From Trichoplax sp. H2 (taxonomy: Eukaryota > Placozoa > Uniplacotomia > Trichoplacea): a DNA stretch of 64,000 nucleotides. Positions 23,424-36,149 of the stretch are shown one piece after another. The position numbers and the translations under genes are program-made. The first letter of the stretch is position 1. Every line of letters begins with the position of its first letter. The DNA lies in contig NOWV01000259.1 in the NCBI GenBank assembly GCA_003344405.1, positions 1 through 64,000 on the forward strand, given 5' to 3'. The notes under the pieces are model-generated. The model was not told the DNA's origin. It made no database searches and worked only from the letters and a program-made list of their open reading frames with translations.

Positions 23424-26390
23424 ACGAAACCGTAACATTTTTTTATTAACGTCATAAATCTACACATATCGTTTAACCAAAAATATCAATCTCGTTTACA
23501 TGAAATTATTACTAGTGATTCTTCAGTATAGTGAACGATTCTAGTAAAAACAGGATATAATTTCCAATAAAATCTTAATTTGGATATTTCTAAGACCAGC
23601 TAACTTGTTAGCTTTTCACTTAGGTAAATTATAGGTTTACAATAATTTAAACGTAGATTATCACATATTAATCATAACGTTGAACATAGCCTTCACATTC
23701 TTACGTGAATGAAAATGAATTTATTATAAAATGTAACATTAATCTAATAAGCTGCAATGAAGGTAATTTTTGAATCCTCCTTAATAGTAAATATTTCCTT
23801 TAGAATTGATTGTTACTTGTAAAAATTAAATAATATAGTGGTAGAGTTTATGCACACAATGTTATAATTTGAATAATGTTCTTTGATGGCTGAATTTATT
23901 CTAAAATTACAATAGCTGGTTTATTATTACTTCAGCTATATAAAACCGATTGCTTTATCTACTTATACCCCGTCTTGTAATTCATAAATGTCACCTTTTC
24001 CTAATTTTTATCGTATGCTGCATTCTGTAGATGTTGATTTTAACCGATTTTTATGCCGCTAAATTGTTAATTTTATGTGCTAACTATCTTAACTTTAACA
24101 TAATCTTACTAAAATTAATTTATTCATTGCTAGTAAGATAATTAAAGTAGGCAAGAAAATTAGTAATTTAGATACGTCCTTTTAATTAACGAAAAGAAAA
24201 CATTCCAAGTTATCCGTAAGAATTTTTATAAATGCCTAGTTCTTTCCATTTATTAATAACTGATTAAGGAACTGTAATCGAATTTCATCTCTACTTCATT
24301 TCAATGTTAAATCAGTATTTGGCTTATATGCATCATTTCTTTTATCCCATTGTTCAATTTATTTATTTTAGAGTTAATAATGATAGTTATCTTCCTGAAA
24401 ATCAGGTTTACTTTTGGCAATTATTTCCTAACCAAGTACACCTAAAATTTTCTTTTTCTATCTCAAAGCCACACTCAAATTGTATTAATAACTTCGATAT
24501 CATCATAAATATCTACTCACTTGTTACTACTATATACTGTCTTTTCACGTCAAGGATAATGATGATAGATGGACTACTTGCTCACAGACTCTAAAGTCAA
24601 TCTTAGCGTGTTCCATGTTCACTTTATCTATTTATTACTCATGGAGTGATTGGCCTTAGTATATATTATTAATCTTTAGGTGTGGCCATTTATATAGTGC
24701 AATTGTCTTCAATTAGTAATTTGAACATGAGTATAGCTGCATAAATTTGACAATGTTTAAGGTCTTCATAAACTAAGTCAATAAAGAGAGCGCTAAGAGG
24801 ATAAAAGATTATTAAATAAATTCTGATCTTCTTTTTCGTCGATAACTCAACTTCTATAGTTCGGTTTTGTGTTCAGTTACTCATAGGTAACTTTTTATTA
24901 AAAATTTAGGACTAAAAAACTTTCATCGCATAAATTCGTAGCTGATAACCATTACGCGTGCACGTAAAGCTTTAAAATAGATGCAATCTAGTTCTAGATT
25001 ATTAAACATAATTTGTATACATTTGCCAAGTTATTCTTTTTGATCCATTATACAAGCATATAAATCTTCTACATTAATTGGTTACATTAATTGGTCCCAA
25101 GTGATTTAAATCTTTAATCATAGGTATATTCGTTAAGATTTTTCATTATCATCAATTTGATATCAGATATAATTTTCTGACCAGAAAATATTAATTCAAA
25201 ATTCAATAGCCTATTGTGGCATTGGGGCAATTTCAATAACTCCAGAAAAGTTATTATTCCAATATTCGTATTTTGATATCCGATGATTGCTTTGAAATCG
25301 CATGTGTCATTGTAAAACAGTTTCTCTTACCGAATTTTTGAAATAAAAAGTTGCAATGACCACGTAATAGATTCTTGCTATTGCTGTAGCTTTGCTTACG
25401 TAATCCAAAATTTGAGAGAACAAAATTGAGCAATTCTCTAATGTGATCCACGAAAGCCAATACCGAAAAAAAGAGCCTAGAATAATAACATTTATTAGCA
25501 CGGCCGCCTATCGGAGAAAAATTTTGATTTCCTTCTCACACAAGAATAGTTAAAAATGACTAAGAAAAACTGGATAATACCACATAGTCAAATTTTACGC
25601 GCAAGTCACTTCCACACAAACTATACAAATAATCGCTTCCATTCTATAGCAAAGCAAAGGATATTATGTCTAATATTCGAATCTTATGGCCTATAACTAG
25701 CCTTAAGAGAGGAAATACAAATCTTCATTAGTTTTTAAATTATATCTTTAATATCAATTAACTATGTAATTTTAAACTTTAGTGATAAAATAGATTTCAA
25801 TCAAATCTGCAATGTTTGAGTTGAATAAATCCGCTGTATACGGCAAAAATTAGATCGATTAAACTGCTATTGCCACTGAATTGGACTATAGACAATGTCA
25901 ACCATAAAATTTATCAAAGATTCCAAATTGATAATAATTATAATTATTGAATACCGTTCATAAATATTCGGCTAACTAAAAGCTATAGTAATGCTGAGTT
26001 AACAGCTGTATGGATATCAGCTCATACCGTTAATATATACAGTAGGTATAAAAATCTAAAGCATTGAAAATACACTATTGCCCAATTCAGTTAATGTCAA
26101 TAAGTGAAATAATAATGATCAAATTCTGCAAAGAAAGTATTCTACAATTTTGGATTTTATCTAATATATTTGCGGATGCTTACTCTCATATTGGCAAAGT
26201 CTGATCAGCGATAACAGTCTGATCAGATATCACGATATCGCCGTTAAATATGTCAGGAGAAAATCAACCTGTGCTTGATTTTCTACTTTAAATTCGAACC
26301 GTATATTAAATTGGACGTTATATCGGTCGAAGCAATATACATATTTACTAATTTACAAATATTTTGCAATCATGTTAATTTATTACCACA
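23424..26390. other. Intergenic, nothing recognised
   Basis: AT-rich sequence. Open stretches at 24304-24594 (plus) and about 25254-25520 (minus) have no recognisable domains and no coding-like neighbours, so they are not called genes. Confidence 0.5.
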
Positions 26391-27272
26391 CTACGGTATC
26401 TCTGTAACTTCATTTACTTTGCGAAAATCTACGCACGGACGAAATCCGTGATCCCACTTTTTTACTAATAGTAGAGGTGATGCCCAAGGGCTTTTAGACG
26501 GGCGAATCACACCAAATCTTAATATTTCATCGATCTCTTTATTTACTAGTCCCCATTTAGCATAAGAAATTGCATAGGGCTTCGGCCTAATTAATGTTTG
26601 TTTATTCAACCGAATCTTGTACAAAACCGCATTTGTTCGTCCTAATTCAGTACTAAATAATTCCAGGGATCCACGAATTAATGTTTTGAATGGTTACTAT
26701 TGCTTCTTATTCAACTTGCTACCAGCTGGGCGTAATTTATGGATTGTTTCTAAATCTTGTTTCGCTTCCGCAACCTGTACTTGATTGATTTCCTCTTCTT
26801 CATCTAACCCCCATTTGTATTTTTTTTAATAAATTAATATGCTCTATACGAGTCGGTTTCACTCGGTCATCGGTTTGTATTTTATACAGTACACGCAATA
26901 GTTTATTTAGCAAGGGCCATCATATTTGAGATCAAGCTTTTTACGGGGTATTGATGAAAAGAGCAAAACTCCATCTTCGATCTCTAAACTTCGATTCTTA
27001 GCCTTACTATCATAATATTGTTTTCGGTTCTTCGCCGCCTCCTCTGCTGATGCTTTTGCTTGTTCGAGTAGACTAGCGTAGAGATCTTGAATCTTCATTA
27101 ACTCGTTGCCCTTCATCTGTTCGATTTCACCTTCCTCTGAATTCGTAGTCCATTGTTCTTCATTCTATCTAATGGTCCTCTGACTTTCCAACCATATAAT
27201 AAATCAAATGGTGCTAACCCAGTAGTTTCATGAGCGATGTCTTTGCACACAAATAGTAAGTATGGAAGACAA
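26391..27272 (-). mobile_element. Ty3/gypsy pol fragment with integrase before RT
   Basis: Read on the minus strand, 27272 to about 26830 encodes the C-terminal part of an integrase. It has LPYLLFVCKDIAHETTG, LAPFDLLYG, RGPLD, then KNRKQYYDSKAK and, after a frameshift near 26910, RIEHINLLKK. A charged linker follows (KWGLDEEEEINQ). Then come the approach to and start of reverse transcriptase: ELGRTNAVLYKIRL, EIDEILRFGVIRPSKSPWAS, VDFRKVNEVT. The fragment stops near 26391, long before the YxDD catalytic motif. It contains frameshifts and two adjacent stops near 26700, so it is not functional. In ordinary Ty3/gypsy elements RT precedes integrase; here the order is reversed, as in the Gmr1-like group. 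Confidence 0.85.
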
Positions 27273-27850
27273 TGTGACGAAGCTCGCTCCGAAATGAATA
27301 ATATTTTGATCTAATATGTGTAATAATGTTATTATGGAGGTTGCCGATCTCGACAACAACCTAGTTGTTAATTGAGTTTTATTATTAATTATCGTAGTAA
27401 TATACAGAGTGGATATTGTGTTAGCAATTAAATGTCAAGCTGTGAAGATTATTATGTTGGTTAATAAGGTGTTAATTAATAATATTAATTAGTGGCAAGT
27501 ATTAAGTAACACTTGATCTATTCGGATCTATAGTAAGCCTGTATTGCACATTATATAATTTAATGTTAAAAATTAACACCGGGGTTATTTGTGTGACGCA
27601 TGAAACTGTATATAAGCTTGATTATTATTTTTTAATCTCAGTTCCACTGAGGCTAACGTAGAGTACACTGATACAAACGTAAAAGGGCTAGTAATAAATA
27701 TACTTATTATCCTAAACCTGTCGTTCGACTCAATTACTATAGTATAGGAATAACTTAGTTTTCCGTTACTGAGGATCTCCGGAGTTAATCGGAGAACCAG
27801 AAGAGTAGATAGACCAGTTTAGGTACGATCACAAAAGCTATTTTGTGACA
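27273..27850 (+). mobile_element. Probable LTR, family E
   Basis: It starts TGTGACGAAGCTCGC and ends CACAAAAGCTATTTTGTGACA. It carries GTATATAAGC near 27610 and AATAAATATAC near 27695, the same promoter/polyadenylation spacing as the LTR at 42535. No TSD was found (flanks GACAA and GGGTT). It abuts the pol fragment on the left, in the opposite orientation, and repeat C on the right, so one or both junctions are rearranged. Confidence 0.55.
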
Positions 27851-28935
27851 GGGTTATTAGCTCTAGGTTCGTAATCCGTCAACTCAAAATTCTGAGTTAT
27901 TAAAATCGAGCAAATCCCTGATGTGACACTGCTACAGTGTTATACAATGTAATATCGAGATTATAGTAAAAACATCTATGTTAGGATGGCTTTGTTGATT
28001 TACCCTTATATGAAGAGTTTCTAATTTAGATATGTGATATTTAAATATAGCACTAGCTTTTATGGTGATATGTACAGCCTACTGAGATCAGTAGTTTAAT
28101 TTGGGAATCGGGAATAATCTGCTTACAATTCAAATCGCTATGATTGTAGTTTACTGATGGTAGATTGTAGATTATCGTAGAAATGTTCCGTGATAGGACG
28201 TATTGTAATCTAACAATTTTATATTAGTCATTTGTCGTCTGTGTTCGTAAATACTGTTATCTTCATTACGTAGCAATAGATAAAATTAGCTTTTGATTCA
28301 TTTTCAGGTTTCAACGTTCAAATTACTAACTAGGATATCTTTGCTATTGTAAAAGAGTATATAAATACGATAAATCGTATAATAAACTTAGTTTTTATAA
28401 TTAGTGTTTAACGTAAGATACGATGCGTCTAAGCCTTTTTTTAGTCTACTAGCATGGGAAAAGTGTCCCTGATTCGTGGTTCAGGGAATCGACTGTTTGA
28501 TCGTGCATTACGTTATCTTGTTACAAAGCTGTTTGTGAAACAGACACAAAATAGTCAACACCGTATAATTGACTTATAACGGTCAAGTTCATTATCGTCC
28601 ATGTATCCTCCGTCAGAGAAGAATTACAACTTCTTCTCTTCATAATAACAGTCGAAAATGGCTAAGACAAACCGGATAATCGACTAAGCCTCCAGAATAA
28701 CTATTTTATACAACTGAAACAAATTATTATCAATTGGTTCTCTACATAGGAGTCATCAATAACGTTAGTACATTGCTCATTACATTACTTAATAAGGCTA
28801 TCAGCCACGGCCTTATACAGCACATACTAAATGTTCGCCGTTTCATCATACTAGCCTTACCAACACTTACTTTATTAAGACATACACTGTATTGCATACA
28901 CAAAACTGTTGCAATTAACTGAAATCACTACAGGT
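27851..28935. mobile_element. Old dispersed repeat, family C, second copy, interrupted
   Basis: It aligns with 10515-10828 and 11448-11590 once the insertions are removed, with matching blocks such as TAGGTTCG and TTCATAATAACAGT. It is split by a family B LTR. The right boundary is judged only from where similarity fades. Confidence 0.5.
27930..28542 (+). mobile_element. Solo LTR, family B, with exact TSD
   Basis: A 613-bp LTR starting TGCTACAGTGTTATAC and ending GCTGTTTGTGAAACA. GAGTATATAAATACG is the TATA-like motif. The flanks GACAC at 27925-27929 and 28543-28547 are an exact TSD, and the unoccupied GACAC site is visible in the other family C copy at 10589-10593. Confidence 0.9.
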
Positions 28936-30359
28936 AACCATATTTACGAACTGTTAAAAGTATCGGTATACTGTATGTGTTTTCTGTGATTTTTCAAGAA
29001 TTACCGTATCTTTCATTATCGATACCTCATATAAGTCAATTTCGCATTTCAAGACTTAAATCATATTCTAAAAGCAGTATAGTGTTCAATTGTTTAAATG
29101 CAACCTTAATTTGTGTATAATACGTCAAAATTATTTTTGTTTGTGCTATTATTTATCATTATAAATATTTTCAACAGTAAACAAGTATATCAGGTCCCTT
29201 CCGAAACTAATATATTTAATCTATAAGTAGGTACTAATGAAATTAATTCTAATTCTTCAAAGTTTTCAAGTAAAATATTTAATCATAGATTTAATTGTGT
29301 ACAATACTTTGATTAGGAAATTATATACGTTTTCAGGGTGACTCATTTCAATGTTAAACATATGTAATCATAGTCTTTCAGTAGAGCACCTTTAATCTTG
29401 TTAAAATCTTAGTATGCGGCTGAAATATCCACTAGAAACTACTCAAAGTTTACACCTAGATAATAATCTGAATTGATGTCGCCAAATTTATTTTTATTTG
29501 CAACATAACTAAAGTACAATAACAGTTCTAGCGTATAAATAAATTTTACATCTTATATAATGATATTATATATACTTAAAGATGAGAATTTAACTGAATT
29601 TAGCAGCTTCTCATATAACTATACCTACGAAAGATGCTCATGTATTTTACTTTAAATCTTTCTAGATAATATTCCAAGTTATCTGCTGATTAAATCATAA
29701 TGCAACTTGCTAACAATTAGCACATTGTCAAAAAGCAACCGCCCTATAATAATAGTAAAGGCATTATTGAAGCCCTAGCAAGGTCTTTTGATCAAGTTAA
29801 GAAAAAAAGTTAGGAATTGCCTATAAATTAAATATGAGCCACTGACGTCATGGATTTAAAGAAACAATGCCATACGGGGAAAGCTTTATAATTTGGAAAT
29901 ATTAATTTAATAGACTCTTATACCCTTAATAAGTATTAGGTAACAATGTTACCGCAATATTTTTCATCCGTGAATACCATGTTCTACTTTAAAGTAGAAA
30001 ATGGAAGCTGCATTCTTTCTAATGACCGCTTTTTTTTTTTGTATCTATTAGCCAACAATACTCTAGATAAAACGTATTATTTCTAAAACTAATACGTAGC
30101 TCTAAAAATTATCATGAACAATATCTACCTATTGAAGGCATAAAGAATAGTTCATTGCTGTTCGACATGCTCTTACTGTACAGTATCAGACAAGATTTAA
30201 TTCTAATTCAGTTTGCGATTTAATAATTTATTTACAATACGATAGAAAGATACTTTGTAATAATGTTATCGATGACCTCCATAGAAGACGGAGACACATT
30301 CAGTTAAAGGAAAATCTTCTGGAGTCTAGTTTCATTTCAATTAATAGTCTAAGGATATC
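28936..30359. other. Intergenic, upstream of receptor 3
   Basis: AT-rich sequence with a T10 run near 30031. No gene or repeat was recognised. Confidence 0.5.
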
Positions 30360-31386
30360 ATGAATATTTCCCAATACCAACATAATTATACTTCAAGTAT
30401 ATATGCCACCATTTATTCTTCAGCTTCCATCGCAGCTTTAATTTTATCGACAGCGGGATTATCAGTCAACATATTTTTACTTTATATTCTTGTAAACGAT
30501 AGAAACTTTCGTAAAACAACTTATTACTTATTTTTAGTCTCTATCGTATCTGACACTATTTCTACTATCGCTACGATAGGAGGATATATACAAATTGTTC
30601 GGTATGAGTTAGCCTATGAAGGTGGAACATTAATGTGTCGAGCAGTCATGTTCACTATGTTTTCATCTTATAGTATTTCAATCATGACTTTTTGCTTAAT
30701 CGGTATAGATCGGTATTTTATCATCGTCAGACCACTCACTACAACTTATCGCATCTATAAGAATCATATCCTAATAACTAGTGAAATTGCGATTTGGATT
30801 TGTTCCTTATCTGTTTCTGCTCCACTACTCAAATTTATGGGAGTTCATCGTGTAGACCCATTACTATGTGAATTCACTAAAATAACAACGCCAGTTTCAA
30901 TCTATATCATAACGTTTGTTACCATCCAATTTATTATTCCGGCGATGACTATTGGATTATTCTACTGGAGAATCATTATTCATCAGAAAAATTATATTAA
31001 GCCAGGAGAATTAACGCAACAGTCCATTATTGAACAGCAGCTTCGAAAGCGAAAATTTATTAAAATGTTAATAAGTATATCTCTATCGTATATCTTTGCA
31101 ACCTGGCCTTTTTTTGCTACAATACTTGGCTTTGCAATCACGCAAAAATCAGTATTGCAAATTCGGAGTGAAAATATTGTCATATTCTTATTCATATTTT
31201 TCAATATCAGCAACGACTAGTATTACTATTTTGAATCCATTTCTGTATCTAAAATTTGATTCCAAGATTCGAAATCAATCAATTCTAGTATTTAAGCGTT
31301 TAGGTAGGAAACGCTATCTGCAATCAACATCCACGTCATTAGTTATCCTAAATCACGAGGCTCTTACTAGATCGCAGGGTATATAA
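30360..31386 (+). pseudogene. Class A GPCR with one late frameshift, receptor 3
   Basis: From ATG 30360 the frame is normal for 281 residues. It has NIS and NYT sequons near the N-terminus, Asp in SDTIS (TM2), Cys93 and Cys170, D-R-Y at 117-119, Trp146, a TM5 proline, HQKNYIKPG (208-216) and TWPFF in TM6. Just before TM7 the frame slips: it ends at TAG 31218-31220. The TM7 sequence resumes in another frame from 31201 (SISATTSIT, NPFLY, LKFD) to a normal stop at 31384-31386. Comparison with receptors 1, 4 and 5 suggests loss of two bases, a TC unit, near 31200. Everything else is intact, so this is a very recent pseudogene, a polymorphic null allele, or an assembly error in a working gene. Confidence 0.88.
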
Positions 31387-31504
31387 GGATTTATTGAAAA
31401 TTTCTAGCTTGTGACTACGTTTTACGAAATACGGACTCAAGAAATAAATACTTGATTATTGATTACTTTTGTTCTTACAACTACAGGCAGACAGACTCAA
31501 AAGA

Positions 31505-31573
31505 AATAATTTTATTACTTTCTAATAGCCATAATTAAATTGATATACAGTATGTGAAAGTAATAAAATTATT
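31505..31573. repeat. Short inverted repeat downstream of receptor 3
   Basis: Perfect 18-bp arms AATAATTTTATTACTTTC (31505-31522) and its inverse (31556-31573) surround 33 bp. It lies about 120 bp after the receptor's stop and could form a hairpin in the 3' UTR, or be a tiny fold-back repeat. Confidence 0.6.
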
Positions 31574-33688
31574 GATATTAAAGGCAAGCAACTCCAAGGA
31601 ACACAAAGGCCACAATCTTATTGATGGAAGGAATCAGTAAATCATAAGCTGGAGAAGCTAATAATTCATTCAAAAATAGAATATTTTTCACTCACTTTAC
31701 TATTATTTGTAAAAATATTAATAATCTAGTACCAACATAAAGGACGTTGCTATCATTTTACTTAAAAAGCCAAATATTTTTCACACGCTTACTGAATTGA
31801 TTAACTTACAGAAGAGAAAAATGTATCATATCTTGCCGGTGATAATTTATAACTCAATTTGATTATAAATAATGATGCTAATGCTCCCTTCTTTTGCTAG
31901 CAAGTTCATCTGGCTAAAAAGATAGAAACTGCCAAATAATTACGATTATAGCTATATTATTTAAACACGCCCATTTCAAAGTAATGGCAAGGAGTAGCAG
32001 TATATGCGTTTGTAAATGATAGATTCCAATTTTAAATCGCCATTGATTTTATAACCGTTATGAGGGTAACAACTGCCATGGCTTCTAAAGGCTGAAAGGA
32101 TATTCGATATTCCGATCACCAATGTAGGGAATACTGCGAAGTAAAAGTGTGTTTTACTAGTATTAATATCATTGGCCATTATATATTCGTCAGAGAAGCA
32201 AATATTGAAATGGTCTCACATGATCTATGCGAAGGCAAATCAAATAATTATGTCATTGATACGGAGTAACTTTTGCATAGCTGTCGTAACATACTATAGT
32301 TTCCGTAAGATAACTTACTTAGGAATGTCTTATATCAATTTATATATGACACTTTATATATTTCAATAGACAACTACATACTTGTAAAATATCATCAATA
32401 TGCTGATAATTAATATTTATAAAAACTTACTATAAATTGATTGATATTTTAATAAAGTTTGGATTCAGTTTCATCTAAGAGAGGCTGGTAGTGTTACTGT
32501 TCCTTCTGACGATAGCAGATAATCAGAATTTGGGGTGATAATGTAGCAACGTAGATGTAGGTGAAGGAAAACCTTATAGAAGATTTGCAGTTCTAGTTTT
32601 TCGTAGAGCTTTATTTATTCCGTCATCATATGTTTCGATTTGGCACACTTACTTATTTGCTTCGGAAATACTATGGAAATTGTAATTCTAAGCACTCATC
32701 TTTCTTATAATACAGACTATTTAAAAACTATTGTACCTTAGAATAGCTGCTCTAATTTATTTGTAAACTGTAAATGAGTTAGATTTATAGCCATTCTCAA
32801 AATATATTAGTCAACTAATTTCATTGATTTTGAGAAAGTCAATTCACTTATAGATTATAACTTAAGTGATTAGTAGATCGAAGCTAATTTTAACCTGTCA
32901 TTTGAACTACTGTATGGAGTAAGTCCAGTCAAAGCCTTTATATACCAATGCACATCGAAATCAAGATTTTTGAAGTGCTAAAATACCTAAATTATTGATG
33001 AAACAATAAAAATAATAGGGCGTCGTTATAAACTAGTTTCGAAATTAGGGGTATGTAAAAACAGATCTCTAAGTTACTGAAGTATCTGCGATCCAACATT
33101 CTTGAACTATTTAGCAGGAACTTAGGTGCCTTTACTTTGATTTTATACTGTGATAAGTGCTACTTTCGTATAACTGATTGCGTTCGAGGTTTTCTATCAC
33201 TGGAACGATACCAAGATTAACGAGCACGTTCTTCTATCTGTTTTTTTGTCCTATACAGATTGCTATTTTTATACGCTACGACGTATATTTTCCTATCTAA
33301 TGTAACGCAATCTAATACTTAACATATTTTTATAATAATGATGTATCTTCGTAATATTTCTGATTCCTGTCAGACGCCTGATAACTAGTATATTCTGCTT
33401 AATGAAATCCTAACACACCTTACGAACGAAATATCAGTATTTATTTGTCGCTATCTGATTAGATAAGAAAATTATGTTTATTATGTTTCCATATTTCTCT
33501 ATATATATGCTTTTAAGTAACCATTGTATGTAGTTGTTATCTTGAGTTTGACGTTTCTAGTATGCGATTCTCGTTTTCGGTCTTTCAATGAATTTTCCTC
33601 AATAAAGTACTAGCATTTACAAAGAACTGTTTTATAAATGTTTTCAGAGTGATTTGTATCGTATTTTATACTGTTATTTTCCTCTGAA
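31574..33688. other. Intergenic with one short receptor relic
   Basis: Mostly unrecognised AT-rich DNA. A TM1/first-loop receptor relic is listed separately at 32226-32369. Around 33060-33160 there is weak similarity to the family A LTR 3' portion, probably an old decayed LTR. Confidence 0.45.
32226..32369 (+). pseudogene. Short GPCR relic (TM1 end to first loop)
   Basis: The plus-strand frame reads SNFCIAVVTYYSFRKITYLG. FRKITY at 32301-32318 matches the family's conserved first-loop motif (FRKATY, FRKVTY, FRKTTY in receptors 4, 1 and 3) with hydrophobic sequence before it. The remainder of a receptor is not visible downstream. It is a probable decayed array member and could be chance. Confidence 0.35.
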
Positions 33689-34062
33689 TGTTACAAATCA
33701 GGATTTGTGACAAGCATCTAAAGTCTTTACTATTTCCTACAATCAGCTGCTATAATATAGTCTATGATGGTATATGTCGTATCGAATTCTACAATGCTGT
33801 TCTCTGCATGTCTTCAGTCTCAAAGACAATAAGTACCACACTGTTAATTTTTGTTTCGGATTTGTTAGTCGCATTTGTCCCTACTGAGATCCACGTACGT
33901 TATTTCACGGCAGCTCACACACTGATCCATTAATAACTATCGCACTGCAGCCGGTTAATATCGGCAACAAAATATTCATATTTCGAATAAAACATTTCGT
34001 TTAATTCTGTGAATGGCTACTTAGTCCGCATCTGCTGGCTCTTCGAAATCCTCATCACACAC
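33689..34062 (-). mobile_element. Dispersed repeat, family G, LTR-like
   Basis: It begins with the hairpin GTTACAAATCAGGATTTGTGAC, like other LTR 3' ends in minus orientation. It aligns loosely with 41757-42113 (shared blocks GATGGTATATG/TATGGTATATG, TTCTCTGCATGT, CACGGCAGCT, CTCTTCGAA). No TSD was recognised and the right end is approximate. Confidence 0.5.
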
Positions 34063-35243
34063 AGTTTAATTGATTGTAAAGCATGGTATTTGATTGCTTA
34101 AAGTCAAAATATTATTACTTGTATTACATCAAGAATAGGTAGTTATAAGTTTTAATGACAGAGTGATGGACAGAAGCTGTTTGTAGTTAATTAATGAAAA
34201 CCAACACCAAAGCCCAGCCAATTACAATAAAATTTAGTATAACATGGATGGTACAGTAAAATTCCATAGATTGTAATAAATGCGTAGAAATATGGTTAGA
34301 TAGCAAAGTTAATGGTTAATAATATTAGAACAATAATATTTTTGATAAGTCATGTCCGATTGTGAAGGCTGAATGTCAATTACAGCTTTAAAATTATACC
34401 TACTTACCTCAATAATATCGTGAGAATCTAAGTAAATTACTCTAATTTGATAATTACAGGTAAACATCAAAATATTTTATATGAGTCAATTCCAAAAAAA
34501 TATTAGCCAATCAATTTTAAGCCATTCAATAGGTTTTAAATTGATATCTTTAGCCATAAATGTGATTTAAGAAAAAAGAGTCCTATTTTAAAACCATATC
34601 TCTAACATTGTATAAATGCCTTCATAACTTACAAACGAGTATTATGAGCCCCTAGCAGTTATAGATATAATTTTTCGACACTGTAGGATCGAATTTATTA
34701 AGAAATCGATCTGAATCTTATTTAATAAAGCTCGCCTTTAATTAAATGTTGATTTATTAACAGATTCTGGACCATAGATTCTAATATTTACAGCAAATTG
34801 TATTATTCCACACTTTGTTCCACGAATTATATTTAAACAAAAAAGATCCATAAAATCAGTATGTCACTCAACGCTAAATTTTTGGCGACAATTACACTCA
34901 ATAATAGAAATTATATTTGTTTAAACGCTATTAAAGCCTTAAGACTGCTTTTTAGTCAGCTGCAGCAGATGGATATTTAACACAAGCGTCCATAATTGAT
35001 TCAATTATATTTCACAGTTCGGATGATGTAGTTTAAGTCTCATTCTTTTTCGGTTAACTAGCTATAATGGACACAATTATTGTTTCAGTAATCACAATGG
35101 ATAGCACAACTATTTTTATAACATAAATGTTTTATTTCTCATTTATTGCAGATTTATGTCGAAAAGTAATTAAAATTTTAGTATGTATTCTAGTCAAGTA
35201 CGGTTTTAACAAGAATTATCATCAAATTTAGATGCTTAGTCCT
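34063..35243. other. Intergenic, nothing recognised
   Basis: AT-rich sequence with no supported feature. Confidence 0.5.
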
Positions 35244-35481
35244 TGGCTATCCAATATGAGCTAAATTTCATGAACTGTTAAAAATCATACATGATGGCTG
35301 CTGCCGAAGGGTATTTAAACTCGGCAGATAGTTGAATAAAAGAAGACTTCTATAGTTGTTTAGTTTAGAAGCAAAGGCATCTAAATTCTAGTGAGGTAGT
35401 TAAGGGATACTGAATCCCGGAGACTATAGTAATTTGGAGATTTGTTTAACGTCATCTTTGTCACGAAGCTGGTTTGTAACA
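35244..35481 (+). mobile_element. Shortened, diverged LTR, family A
   Basis: From about 35290 it is the reverse-complement counterpart of the LTRs at 185 and 45597: GGGTATTTAAAC at the TATA position, TTGAATAAAAG, ACTGAATCCCGGAGACTAT, and the end CGAAGCTGGTTTGTAACA. GTCCT occurs at 35239-35243 and 35482-35486, a possible TSD that would make a 238-bp internally deleted LTR. The left boundary depends on that TSD. Confidence 0.65.
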
Positions 35482-35486
35482 GTCCT

Positions 35487-36149
35487 AGTTGCCTTATAGC
35501 TAAAAATTTAATTTTTTGGTCAATAATATCTGTATTTAAAAGTACTTCTTATGAAATCCGGTTGATAGACTGACTTTCTCAAGAAATAATAATAAATTAT
35601 ACCAATCACACTGATCTTGAACGTAATCACGATCACCAAAAGGAATTTTATGATAAAGTTTATGCTTTCACTGTGCTGTAATTTGGTATTATTTAGAGTC
35701 TATGTTGTATACTCTTACTTATTACTGTTACTAATACGCATGGATATCATCCTGCTGTACAACATAAGATAGACTAACTTTATTGGCACTTGTGCTAATA
35801 AGAGAGCTATATCCAGTCAGGTAATCTGACTTATCTGTAACCAACCAGAAGCCGAAATACTACATACTTATAACTATGCACATCGTGCAATCAATAATTC
35901 AAGGGTTCTAGTGTCAAGAGATACTCTCTAAATAACGAAGCTCTCGAGATATCTTTTGACGAGAACATTAGTGGTAGATAACCTCTTACATTGCTAAGAG
36001 TAGTTCTAATTCGATTTGGATAGAAGTTAATAAACGTAAGCTGTATAGTGTATAGATTACACAAGTATTACTTCATCCCTGAGTCTTTACCGGAGTACCT
36101 CGACGCCAAGTCACATTGACATATATTGACATCAATGGCGACAATTACA
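35487..36149. other. Intergenic, nothing recognised
   Basis: AT-rich sequence between the family A LTR and the receptor half-relic. No supported feature. Confidence 0.45.

Noticed and set aside
24304-24594. 96-codon ATG frame on the plus strand
   Set aside because: AT-driven composition, no domain recognised, no conserved neighbour. Frames of this length occur by chance in a window this size.
25254-25520. Two overlapping minus-strand open frames
   Set aside because: They overlap each other in different frames and neither resembles a known family.
31976-32179. Minus-strand ATG frame with AVFPTLVIGISNIL, like a receptor TM1
   Set aside because: Only one segment matches, it is on the strand opposite to the array, and no first-loop motif follows.
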